In this document: piece by piece, positions 1 to 9,776 of the stretch | Numbering within the stretch: position 1 is the stretch's first letter | Layout of the letters: each line of letters opens with the position of its first letter | From: Papaver somniferum | Taxonomy: Eukaryota; Streptophyta; Magnoliopsida; Ranunculales; Papaveraceae | Assembly: GCF_003573695.1 (NCBI RefSeq) | Contig: NC_039360.1 | Location: forward strand, 64,481,911-64,545,910 | Length of the DNA stretch: 64,000 nt | Direction of reading: 5' to 3' | Program-made: the position numbers and the translations under genes | Notes under the pieces: generated by a model | Seen by the model: only the letters and a program-made list of their open reading frames with translations | The model's database searches: none | What the model was told of the DNA's origin: nothing

Positions 1-498
1 TGTTGCCTTTTCCTTCCACTGCTGCTGCTGCATCATTGAGCCCAAAAGCCTCAGAAGCCCATAAGTCCAAAGCCTGGGTTTTTAACCATTGGCCCTTTAC
101 AAACCAAAGCCCAGGTCTAATCAAAAGACCACAGTCCACTGTTAGCTCAATCCCATTGAGCCCAAAAGCCCAAAACAAGGTTTAAGACCTAAAGCCCATA
201 GTCCACATTTCTGAGCCCAAGCTCAGTTCAATCCATTTCAAAATCATTCAAAGGCCCAAAACAGTTCTCATCATTACAAACAAACTCAAAGGCCCAAAGC
301 ACAATCAAAATCCATTGGTACCCAAAGCCCAACAATAGCAAATTTAGAACCCAAAATAGCTAGAACACTTCAAACACACCCAGTCTCTGTGGATCGACCC
401 GTACTTGCACGAGCTACAACCGACGACCGTGCACTTGCGTATTACTGTAGGCCCGCGTTTTCATTGCGCTTAATTTATACACCTTTCCGGGCCTACCA
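1..498 (+). repeat. E1 5' LTR, last 498 bases
   Basis: This stretch matches 6,636-7,112 nearly base for base, with several small indels. Shared landmarks include GTGGATCGACCCGTACTTGC and the terminal CCTTTCCGGGC. The LTR is judged to end at the CCA at 496-498, because a primer-binding site follows six bases later. The start of this LTR is upstream of base 1. Confidence 0.88.
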
Positions 499-504
499 AG
501 TTTT

Positions 505-522
505 TGGCGCCGCTGCCGGGGA
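505..522 (+). other. E1 primer-binding site (tRNA-Asp type)
   Basis: TGGCGCCGCTGCCGGGGA is complementary to the 3' end of plant tRNA-Asp with one mismatch (C for T at the ninth base). Its position just after the LTR end marks the start of minus-strand DNA synthesis. Athila-type elements typically use tRNA-Asp. Confidence 0.85.
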
Positions 523-1331
523 CTCGGTTGTGGCGCAATTGCTCTTTCTTTCTTTTGGGTTGTTACTGAACTCTGCTTGCTGTAACTCCTATGCTTGCTT
601 GCTGATTTTGCTTGCTGTAACTCCTGTTGAGTTGTTGCTAAGTCTGCCACTGAACTGCTGCTGCTGCCTGAAATCTGCTGTGGTGCTGTGGTGCTGTTGA
701 AAATCTGTTGCTGCTGCCCTGCCTGCACTGAACTGAACCACCTGCTGCCCTGCCTTGCTGCAAGCCCTGAACTGAACCACCTGGTGCTGCTGGTGCTCTT
801 GTGCTGCTGTGGTGCTCCTGCTGGTGCCAGGCCAAGAATCCTGTGAGCTTCTGCACCTGTTGCTGCTGATCTGCTCCTGCTGCAAAGCCCTGAGCTGGTG
901 AGCCTGCTGAAGACCAAGCCCAACAGGACTGTGCTGCTGAGGAAAAAAATCACAAGCCAATCAGTAGCAAATCACAAGCCCAACTGGGCCTGCTGAAGTT
1001 GCTGTCAAGCTTAACAATTTGAACCAAGCCCAACTGGGCCTTGAGTGTTGAAGCCAAAGCTTAGGATGATCCAAAGCCCAACTGGGCTTTTGCAACCTAA
1101 CTGAGCAGCTGGGCTGTGCTTCAAAGGTAAGCCTAAACCCATTAAGAGAACCCAACCTGTGGGCTTCCATTTTTAATTTGTGGGCTTGTAATAATTTTTG
1201 TTTTTCTTTATTTTTTTATTTGGGCTTGTAATAATTTTTCTTTTTCTTCTTTTTCTTTCTTTTATGGGCTTGTAATTATTTATTGTTGTTTTTATTTTCT
1301 TTTGTGGGGTGTGATAATTTATGCTAGGCTA

Positions 1332-1381
<50 letters not shown>

Positions 1382-1610
1382 ACCAAAATTTTGCTCCTAA
1401 TTTCAAAAACCAAAACTTTTCTCCCGTTCAAAAACCAAATTTTACTTGCTCCCATTTTGACAACCAAATTTTTTCTAAAATATCCCATTAAAACCAAACT
1501 TGCCAAAAAAAAATGTCTCCCACCAAAACCAAATTTTTCCAAAAAATCCAAACCCTTTAAAAACCAAATTCTGAGTTTTGTAACATAGTTACTTAGCTTT
1601 TGAGCCAATC
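523..1610 (+). other. E1 untranslated leader, CTG-rich and low complexity
   Basis: There is no convincing coding sequence. Bases 590-900 are dense in CTG/CTGCTG runs. Bases 960-1,130 carry three spaced copies of AAGCCCAACTGGGC. Bases 1,184-1,290 carry three copies of GGGCTTGTAAT followed by T-rich DNA, and a 44-base A run lies at 1,337-1,380. The open frames read through the CTG tract are low-complexity artefacts. Confidence 0.6.
1337..1380 (+). repeat. Homopolymer run of 44 A
   Basis: An uninterrupted poly(A) run inside the E1 leader. It may be an expanded microsatellite or the tail of a reverse-transcribed RNA. No retrogene body or target duplication is visible around it. Confidence 0.9.
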
Positions 1611-2351
1611 ATGTCTGGATTTTGGTCTGCTCCTGGGGATGGAAATAAAACTCTTAGAGAACTTGCTTATGGGCATATGCCACGTTATGAACCTTCCACG
1701 GACCATGATGTCAATAGTCATAGGAATTATTATGGACATTTTCAAAGTCCCGAGCCTCAATACATGAACCCTAATGACTATTCACACATGCATCATTCGC
1801 CACAACGTGAAAATGAACATTTAGCTAATGCCTCACTCACACAATCATCTCTTATGGATCAAATAGAAGCTCGAATCGCAGCTTTAGAAATGCAATCACA
1901 TGAGGAATCTGTCACATCTAATTTTCTTAGGCAACCTGAAACCTATGCATGTCCCGCATGTGGTAGTTTAGACCACCCTGTTGAGAATTGTCATATTTTG
2001 CATAATTTTAGGCAATCTAGAGAAAATCCAAGGTATGAAATGCCCATAAATTGTGAGAATGGTAGTCATTGGGACCATAATCAATCCTTTGAGGGTTGCG
2101 ATCAATCTTTTATAAACCCTAATGACCATGCACACATGTACCAATCACCACAATTTGAACATGAAGAATTTTGTACACCCATGAATTTAGACTCCACCAC
2201 AGAAGCTTTCAGACTCAGTGAGCAAAACTTCGATAGATCTACATCACGAATTCAGGCATATTTAGATCAGATTTTGCTTCACCTACAAAGGAGGAAATTC
2301 ATGAGGAAATGTATGTTGTCCCTAATGAAGTGTCTAGTCCCATCCATGTAA
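1611..2351 (+). CDS. E1 gag-like protein, N-terminal part with CCHC zinc knuckle
   Basis: A 246-residue frame starting with an ATG about 1.1 kb after the primer site. Residues 13-21 contain a TLREL motif resembling the start of Athila-type Gag proteins. A retroviral-type zinc knuckle follows at C114-x2-C117-x4-H122-x4-C127, which in this family binds element RNA. Two repeated blocks (residues about 47-66 and 160-180) contain NPND plus H-M-Y/H-Q/S-P. The frame overlaps the next one by 43 bases in another phase. The acidic sequence of the second frame reads naturally back to about 2,265, so one ancestral protein was probably split by a small indel near there. No protease or RT is fused to it. 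The assignment to Gag rests on the knuckle and the position in the element. Confidence 0.7.
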   Translation: MSGFWSAPGDGNKTLRELAYGHMPRYEPSTDHDVNSHRNYYGHFQSPEPQYMNPNDYSHMHHSPQRENEHLANASLTQSSLMDQIEARIAALEMQSHEESVTSNFLRQPETYACPACGSLDHPVENCHILHNFRQSRENPRYEMPINCENGSHWDHNQSFEGCDQSFINPNDHAHMYQSPQFEHEEFCTPMNLDSTTEAFRLSEQNFDRSTSRIQAYLDQILLHLQRRKFMRKCMLSLMKCLVPSM

Positions 2352-3322
2352 ATGATGTTGAATATGAACCTAATTTAGAGGAACATGAATCGACTAATGA
2401 CACCACCACTTTTAATGAGGACCAATATGCATGCTACCATGATGATGATTATGATGATTATGATGATATGTTAGAAGAACATGAAAATATTGTGGAACAT
2501 GTTGGTTCAATAACATATGGCTTCTCGCCCTCGACCTGCATGAATGTTGTTCTTTCTAATACTCATTGTAATTCATATGATTTTGATATTGACATGGGAT
2601 TCGTACAATTATTCTGTGAAGATGAACATGACATAGGAATAGTTGAATCTTCTGTAGACACTAATATGCATGAAAATATATTTGATGTGTCTGATTCTCT
2701 ACCTAGGTCACATTGTGATATTTCTCCTGATTTGCCGATGCATGAGAATAAATTTGTTGATGATGTTGATGATTCTGAGTGTGAACTTGCTAAACTGATT
2801 GATGATTGTGAGCATGATGTGACATGTGTAGATGATTTAGGAGATTTTGATTTGATTAATAATGACGCACCTATTCTCCTACATGAGTCACAATCTGTTG
2901 GCCTTCCACCCAACCTAGATTTGGTTTGTACCGATATTGTAAAACCAATTTTTCTGAAAATTCCTAATCTAGGATTGGAACTGTGTGCTTCCCAAGTCCT
3001 CTTGGACTATTTTTCATCCAAATATAATACATTTGAGGAACCACAGTTGGAAATAGCATGTTTGCCCGTCCCTAGCACAGTTCATTTCGAGCTAGACCTT
3101 TTGCATGATGAACCCCCGAAACTGCGCGATTTTGTTTTCAAAATTATATCTTCTGTAAAATCCAGGTTTGGGGGTAGCTCATTTTGTTTCACAGCTTCAC
3201 TTGCATGCCTATCATATTATTATTGTGTGAAGCTGCTGAAACCTCTACACTTTGTCTTTTGGGTTGATCCTCAACTCTTTAGATTGTTAGTGTATGGTGA
3301 TTTTTTGTATATAATCAAGTAG
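2309..3322 (+). CDS. E1 gag-like protein, C-terminal part: acidic domain, hydrophobic segment and DPQLFRLL motif
   Basis: A 337-residue frame continuing the preceding protein after a likely frameshift. Residues 15-185 are strongly acidic, with a DDDYDDYDD run near 45-53. Residues 218-228 read IPNLGLELCAS. Residues about 285-315 are rich in F, L, C and Y and could form one membrane segment. Residues 320-327 are DPQLFRLL (3,266-3,289), ten residues before the end. The same order (IPxLGL, hydrophobic stretch, DPQLFRLL, stop) occurs in the E2 protein at 48,898-49,629, although the rest differs. I know of no named domain with this motif. It could be an Env-like or Gag accessory region. The function is unknown. 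Confidence 0.6.
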   Translation: MYVVPNEVSSPIHVNDVEYEPNLEEHESTNDTTTFNEDQYACYHDDDYDDYDDMLEEHENIVEHVGSITYGFSPSTCMNVVLSNTHCNSYDFDIDMGFVQLFCEDEHDIGIVESSVDTNMHENIFDVSDSLPRSHCDISPDLPMHENKFVDDVDDSECELAKLIDDCEHDVTCVDDLGDFDLINNDAPILLHESQSVGLPPNLDLVCTDIVKPIFLKIPNLGLELCASQVLLDYFSSKYNTFEEPQLEIACLPVPSTVHFELDLLHDEPPKLRDFVFKIISSVKSRFGGSSFCFTASLACLSYYYCVKLLKPLHFVFWVDPQLFRLLVYGDFLYIIK

Positions 3323-4744
3323 ATAAATTTTAAAAACTTTTGTTCCTTTTGTATATATTTTGCTAATCCAATATGATCTCGGCTGAAATATGTTGGATTG
3401 TTTGCCTTGAATAACGGAGTTTTAATTCTGCTTTCGCCGAAATCGGGTATTCTCTCTCCTGTTACTCTACTCAGCATGTCCCTTTCCATATGTTGCATTT
3501 TAATTCTTTCCATATTTTGAAACATTGAGGACAATGTTTAGTTTAGGTTTGGGGGTATAGAGTAGATACCATGATAATTTGCCATAATTGAAAACGAACT
3601 CCTTCTTCTTTTTGAAAAAATTGAAAAATTCCAAAAAAATTGAAAAATCAAAATTCAAAAAAAATTAAAAAAATGAAAAATCATAAAAAATGGAGCTCAT
3701 TTACCTTGAAATGTTGACTCTTGTGCAAATATGTATTTTTATTAGGAGTCTTAGTCTAGATATTTAGGCACCCTGATTCTAGCACAATTCACATAGTGAT
3801 AAGAAATTTGCACGCGCACGATCTACCAATACATGTATGGCCTCGATCTTCAAGGTGTTTGATAGGAAGTTACGATTGCCAATCACTTTAGAATACTGAA
3901 CGAAACTTGACTAGCTTGTTCTTTGGTTGGTTGGGATAGAAGGTGGAGGTTACATTAAGAAAACAACCATCGAATTTAACTGGATGCATCAAAAAGGGCT
4001 ACCTCTTGCAAAGTGTCATGTAATCTTTTGTTTCCTTTTGTATATGTATCAAAAGTGTTTCCTTCTCAATGAAAAAAAAAAAAAAACGATGTATATATTC
4101 AGAAAAAAAAAAAAAAAAAATCAAGTATTTATCAATTCCATCCTCTCTTGTTCCAAAAATAAAAGAGAGTAGTCAATGTAAATAAGAGTCATGTAAATAG
4201 TCATTTTTGTTGTTTCATTGTAATAAGCAAGGAGGGTGTGCCATGATTGATGTACAACGCGAGTAATTGTGAAATACCTCCAACTCATTCACAATTCTCG
4301 TAAAGTCCGGACAGCTAGCTAGATTTCGACCTTGGTTCTTAGCCTGAGAAACTATCTCTTGGTGATTAGTAGTCATAACTTCAGATCTTTCTTTACACAT
4401 GTGTAGATACACTTTACACTCTTATCACATGTCTTTTTTTGTTATCAGTGCTAGGATTGTGCCTTCGATAGCTAGATTGACATCTCCATTTTGCTGTGAG
4501 CTTAAACTGTTTTGCACATGTCACATTTGATGGAATCTGAGCTCATATTTTGTCCTTAGGTTTTGTAGGTACACCTCTGGTAAACCTTCACGAGACTTCA
4601 ACTCGTCCACTAGGGACACTTAGTGGTTTAAAAGGCTTAGTGCATACGCTAAATGCATTCGAGAGACCAGCGACAGTGGTATAGTTAGGATTTCCTTAGT
4701 TTTGTTTTACTTGAGGACAAGTAAAATTCAGGTTTGGGGGTATT
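3323..4744 (+). other. E1 3' noncoding region with two polypurine-like tracts
   Basis: No supported coding sequence. A first tract, GGTTTGGGGGTAT, lies at about 3,545-3,557 just after GAGGACAATGTT. The functional-looking tract GGTTTGGGGGTATT lies at 4,731-4,744 immediately before the LTR, again after TTGAGGACAA. Between them are A-rich DNA (3,600-3,690, 4,070-4,120) and the block GTACACCTCTGGTAAACC near 4,570, which recurs in E2. The duplicated tract is shared with E2. Confidence 0.75.
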
Positions 4745-7112
4745 TGATGAGTGCCAAATATTGTATATATTTATCCCTTTTTGTTGGCATTTAACTCATC
4801 TTTTGCGCATTAATTCTACATTTTATCCCATATTCTGTATTTTCATTGTTTTCAAGAATAAATATTTTCTTACTTAATTTTGCATTTTTAGGTAATAAAT
4901 AAAGTCTGGATGACTTGCGGAGCAAAAAGAGCAGAAAAGTAGTGAAAAGCCGGGGGGAGAGAAAAAGAAAGAAGAAGAAAGAAATCACGCAAGGAAGCCG
5001 CGAAGAATGGTGCGCACAACCTCATTTTCTACACACAAAAACGCCTCGTTCTCAGCCATAGATCAGTTCTCAGAAGCATCGATGGTCGCTCCTCATAGAG
5101 CATCAAAATCGGAAGTCTCTGCCAGCACCACAGCTGATGAAATTCCAAGCCTTCAGATTAGATGGTAGTTGATCCAACGGTTTGCTCCCTTGCTGTTCAT
5201 CAAAGTTTGATATCTCCGCTAAATTACAGCACCTAACCCCATCTGGAAGCCGTCAGCTTCGTTGTATCACCTAATCCAACGGTTCGCTCAGAGCTTGTTT
5301 ACATCGTGCCGTTCGATTCAATTAGTAACTGATATCAACGGATCTCCTCGCTGGCATCAACTTCAAATGATCCGCCTCACACCTAGCGACCGAACACCAC
5401 ACCTAAACAAACGCATCCCTTCTCCCAAAATCAACTGAGCTCTTTTCCCGACATTTGCAGAGCCACCCTCTGCCACCACCTTCCCCGACCATTTCCAGCC
5501 ACACCTCACCTCTGCAACACCATCACTTCTTCACCAACATCATCAGTACTCCCCAGTCCGTTCCTTTATATCTCTAGCCATCTATTTTAGTGGACTTCTC
5601 ACCATTCTAAACCCTAGGTTGGAAATCACTAAAATAGATGAGGTCTAGACATAATCGAAACAGGAGAGGAAGCAGGAAGATCAGAGGAGGAATGGGTCGA
5701 AGATAAGAGAGGTCATTCCTCGATTTGGGTAAGGAAAGTTAAACCCTAATTTTTGGGGGATTTGGGGGAAAACCCTAATTTTAATGTTGGGTATACATTG
5801 AGGGTTGGGTATCACTGTTATTAAAACTTGTTCTTGGACTAGCCAAAACCATTAGGGTTAAATTTCAGTTTTGATATTGAATTTTAATTCAATTTAATTC
5901 AGCTTCAATTTAGGTTTGGTTTAATTTTCATGTGTGATGTTAAATCCTGTTTTATGGTTTAATTTCATGTTAGGGTAGTTTAATTTCATGTCAGGGTCAA
6001 TTTAATTTCACTGTTTAACTTTAGTTTCAATTTTCTGTTCATGCCTAGTGCTCTGCTGATTTCACGTTAGTTTAATTCACTGTGTTAGTTTGATGGAATG
6101 CTAGGCTAGATACTTTGAAGCATGAATTGATTGAGTAGTGGAAGAAATCAGTGCTCATAGCAAGCTGATTTATCTTGCCATTCATTTTGTATGTATGGTG
6201 CATTGTGTTGATTGAGTAGTGGGGAGAAACTAGTGCTCACTAGTGACAATGAGCAAGCTAGTTCTCTTCCCACTCTAGAAGAATGCCTTAGCCTTGCTCT
6301 GTTAGCTTCACTATCTCCCTTGCCCTTGGCTTAGGCCTTGGTTCATTTGCATTGTTCTCTGCCTGTTTAGTCATTGTCTTGTAAATTTTCTCCATGTCTT
6401 TCCTGTTAAACTGCCTTTGTCTTATTGCTGTTCTGCCACTGTTACTTGGCTTAGTGCCACCACTACTTGCACTGCCATCTTTTCTCCTTGTTCTGCTGTG
6501 CTACTACTTGCACTGCTTGAGCAGCTATGTGCAGTATTGCTGCTGCTGTTCTCCCTGCTGTGCTGTGTGTCTCTTGGCCTTGAGCTGTGGCATGCTTGTG
6601 CAGGCTGCTGCAACCCATCTGCCCTGCAACTCTCGTGGCCTTTCCTTCCACTGCTGATGCTGCTGCATGAGCCCAAAACCTCAGAAGCCCATAAGTCCAA
6701 AGCCTGGGTTTTTAAACCATTGGCCCTTTACAAACCAAAGCAAGGTAATCAAAAGACCACAGCCATTAGCTCAATCCCAGTGAGCCAAAAGCCCAAAAAA
6801 AGGTTTAGACCTAAAGCCATAGTCCACATTCTGAGCCAAGCTCAGTTCAATCCATTCAAAATCATCAAAGGCCCAAACAGTTCATCATTAAAACAAACTC
6901 AAAGGCCCAAAGCACAATCAAAATCCATTGGTACCCAAAGCCCAACAATAGCAAATTTAGAACCCAAAATAGCTAGAACACTTCAAACACACCCAGTCTC
7001 TGTGGATCGACCCGTACTTGCACGAGCTACAACCGACGACCGTGCACTTGCGGTATTACTGTAGTCCCGCGTTTTCATTGCGCTTAATTTATACACCTTT
7101 CCGGGCCCACCA
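4745..7112 (+). repeat. E1 3' LTR (2,368 bp)
   Basis: It begins TGATGAGTGCC directly after the polypurine tract and ends CCACCA at 7,112. Its last ~480 bases match the 5' LTR fragment at 1-498. A plausible TATA element (TTTATATCTC) lies near 5,565. Bases 5,830-6,070 contain many TTTAATTTCA-type repeats. The small ORFs inside are CTG-rich artefacts. The next bases, AGTAG (7,113-7,117), would be the right target duplication; the left one is outside the window. Confidence 0.85.
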
Positions 7113-7117
7113 AGTAG

Positions 7118-8935
7118 CCACTTCGCTGGTCTCCCTATCAAAGATGTCTTTGATAGCAAGAACTTTATGGGATCGGCTTTGGAGATGAGTACGACCCTGT
7201 TAGATAGTAAGTAATGTCTGAACTTCTGGATTGCATGTACCAATGCCAGGCATGCCCTTTCGGCCTTTGGATATCGGAGTTGAGCATCTCTCATTGTGCG
7301 GCTGAAGTAGTAAATCTATCGTTCGATGCCTTCGTCGTCTTCTTGAGCGAGGAGTGCGCCGATGGCGACGTCACTGGAGGCTGTGTGAAGAATCAGAGGC
7401 CGTCCCTGCACTGGAGACCTCATGACGGCCGGTGACAATAATATATGTTGTATTTTATGGAAAGCTTCTTGTTGAACAACTGTCCAGGTGAAGCTTGCTC
7501 CTTTTTTCAGAAGAGGTGTGAACGAAGCAATGAGTTGAGCTAATCCAGGAATGAAGCGTCGAATATAATTTACCTTTCCCATAAAGCTCTGTAGTTCCTT
7601 CACAGTTCGTGGAGGAGGCATGGTGGTAATAGCTTTTGCCTTGTCTGGGTCGACTTTGATCCCTTCAGTCGTGACCAGGAGTCCTAAGAATTTTCCGGAA
7701 GAAACTCCGAATGTGCACTTTAAAGGATTCATTTTTAATTTGTATTCTCTGCATCTTTAAAACACCTGCCTTAGAACTTCGAGATGAGATGCTCGAGTCT
7801 TCGATTTTACCACCACATCATCAACATAGTCTTCTACTTGCTTGTGCATCATGTCGTGGAATATGGCAGTCATGGCTCGTTGATAAGTGGCACCAGCATT
7901 CTTTAATCCAAAGGGCATCATACTGTAGTGAAAATTCCAAATGGGAGTACTGAACGCAGTCTTGTTGGCGTCATGTTCATACATCTTGATCTGGTTGTAC
8001 CTACTATAGCCGTCCATGAATGAGAACATACCGTGACCACTGGTTGCATCGACGAGTATGTCAATGTTGGGTAGAGGAAAATCATCCTTTGGACAACATT
8101 TATTCAAGTTCCTGAAGTCGACACAACATCTGATTTGACCATTTTTCTTCTTAACAGGTACCACATTTTCTAGCCACGTTGGATGAAGAATAGGCTTGAT
8201 GAACCCTGCATCCAACAGTTTCTGGATTTCGACCTTGATTTGCTCCTCGACTTCGTGTCTAAATTGTCTGGGCGGTTGTTTGACAGCTTTGGAACCAGGG
8301 ACGATGTGCAGGTGATGGGTGACGAGTTTGTCATCCAGACCCGGCATTTCTTCGTACGTCCAGGCGAAGACATCTTGATATTCTTTCAACAATTTTATCA
8401 GCTCGGTCCGCTCCTCTGGTGATAGTGCTGAACTGATCAGGATTGGCCTTGGATCGTCTTCAGTCCCAATGTTGATTGTTTCAAGATCGTCAGTGGTAGA
8501 GTCAGTGTCGTCCTGTCGTTGTCGCGGGGTATCCTGGACTTCTTCTTCAAGTGATAGCTCACTCTGACATGATTCTTCATGGTGGGGAGACTTTTCATCG
8601 TTCTCCCCGATTAATTGCTAATCTTTCCGTCGGCGATAAATGACTCTCCCTTCTACATCTCGATCGGTCGTGAAGTTTGAACCTGGAGTTGAGACTTGAT
8701 CATTATGGCGTTTAGTCGGTGTGGTAGGTAACTTGATCATTTTAGCAGCTGAGGATGACGGATCGTTATCAGCCTTCTCGATAGTCTTCCAGCTTGGAAG
8801 TGGAGTACTGTGAATCCTGCTTGGAGGTTCCGGGACGCCTTTTTGAGATTCAAGGAACTCAGTATCATAGACGGGAGCATAAGGAGATGATGAATCCGGA
8901 ATGCGAATGATCTTGTTGTCGAGCAGAGCCTTCAT
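7118..8935 (-). pseudogene. pol: E3 pol: reverse transcriptase and RNase H, with nonsense codons
   Basis: A single reading phase runs from 8,935 to the E1 junction, interrupted by stops at 8,618-8,620, 7,757-7,759 and 7,316-7,318. From 8,392 downward the frame shows classical Ty3 reverse transcriptase: VDFRNLNK, MDGYSRYNQI, MPFGLKNAGATYQR, and the catalytic YVDD box about 190 residues in. The palm and connection region follows (KCTFGV, FLGL, VNYIRRFIPG), then RNase H sequence with MRDAQLRYPKAE. Sequence is lost just after GRPAKW, where E1 begins. The enzyme would copy element RNA into DNA in cytoplasmic particles. YVDDVVVKS followed by H is typical of the Tat/Ogre lineage. The part 8,620-8,935 is the linker between protease and RT. 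Confidence 0.88.
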
Positions 8936-9429
8936 GCATTGATGGTATGTTTAAGGAACCACCTTGTTATCATGGAGCCATGGGCGTCCCAGTATTATGT
9001 GGTAGTCAGGTTCTTACTCGATCACATGAAATTTTTCTTTCGATCGAATTGGCCCAACCCTCAAATATATGTATGCATATCCATATATTGTGGGAATCTG
9101 GCCATCCTGAGAGTCTCCATAGTGACAATGTTGGTGGAAGCACCGATGTCGACAAGAGCTCTTCTAAATTCGGTGCCTTTGATGAAACCAGTAACATACA
9201 ATGCTTGGTTGTGTCCTTCATCCGTCATGCGATCTTCTTCTCCAAAAGAGATGTTGTCGATCGAATGCCCAGGCACTAGGGAGACTTCTTCAACTGATGG
9301 TGTTGGTGGCGTTATTTGCACGCTGGATGATATCTGGTTGAGTGCTGAAAATGTGTCTGTGCGCTGATCCCTGGAGAAGTGTAGGAGTTCACATAGATTT
9401 TCAATCAAATGTGTGACCTCTTGTTCCAC
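8936..9429 (-). pseudogene. E3 aspartic protease, frameshifted
   Basis: An open stretch from 9,429 contains ALVDIGASTNIV, the active-site DxGAS loop of retrotransposon proteases. The frame then breaks near 9,080. In another phase the C-terminal protease motif ILGRPWLHDNKVVP and then THHQC-like residues continue to the RT linker, with stops before EPDYH and after VVP. Such proteases mature the Gag-Pol polyprotein. The combination of DIGAS and GRPWLH is characteristic of Tat-type Ty3 elements. Confidence 0.8.
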
Positions 9430-9722
9430 CAGCTTCTCGTATGTGGTGAAACTGTTGATTTGAGGTCAGATGACGCTTCAGTCCCCGTTGTTGAGGCTTC
9501 TGGAGCGGAGATACCGCCTAACTCGAATGTTAATCTGATGAGATAGTCGAGGATGTGGTTTATCGTCTCCTTCATCAGGTCCATGTTCCTGGTATGGACC
9601 TCTAGGATTTGAGCTAACTCTGCCAAAGTCGGGATCCCTCTGCCTTCCATGCCGCCAGGTGTAACATGAGGAATGTTGCCGTTTGAAATATTCTGATCTG
9701 AATTAGTCCTAACACAAACCAT
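9405..9722 (-). pseudogene. E3 gag remnant
   Basis: A 105-residue frame just inside the primer site, in the position where gag begins. It has no zinc knuckle or capsid core, and it runs almost directly into the protease. A complete Tat gag is several hundred residues long, so this is the N-terminal scrap left after a deletion. The assignment is by position only. Confidence 0.45.
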
Positions 9723-9758
9723 ATTGTGGAATTGTGATATTGCAACCGAGAGAATGAT

Positions 9759-9776
9759 CTCCCACTGTGGTCGCCA
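9759..9776 (-). other. E3 primer-binding site
   Basis: On the minus strand TGGCGACCACAGTGGGAG lies three bases inside the LTR end. E4 has TGGGGACCACACTGGGAG in the same place. The TGGCGAC start suggests a tRNA-Arg primer, as used by Ogre-like elements, but I cannot confirm the tRNA. Confidence 0.65.

Larger units (their letters stand above)
1..7112 (+). mobile_element. E1: non-autonomous Athila-like LTR retrotransposon (5' end outside window)
   Basis: Two copies of one LTR flank a 4.2 kb interior: the tail of the 5' LTR at 1-498 and a full 3' LTR at 4,745-7,112. A primer site matching tRNA-Asp follows the 5' LTR, and a polypurine tract precedes the 3' LTR. The interior encodes only a gag-like protein with one CCHC zinc knuckle; there is no protease, reverse transcriptase or integrase. 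It must therefore have used enzymes supplied by a relative. The tRNA-Asp primer suggests the Athila branch of Ty3 elements (family knowledge). The right end abuts the RNase H coding region of E3, so E1 inserted into E3. The matching left target duplication lies upstream of the window. Confidence 0.88.

Noticed and set aside
389..960. Overlapping ORFs of 60-180 residues on both strands
   Set aside because: They are read through CTG-rich leader and LTR sequence of E1; composition is low-complexity and frames on both strands are open for that reason.
6394..7064. Cys/Leu-rich ORFs that look like secreted peptides
   Set aside because: They lie wholly within the E1 3' LTR and are CTG-rich artefacts; the 5' LTR copy does not preserve the frame.
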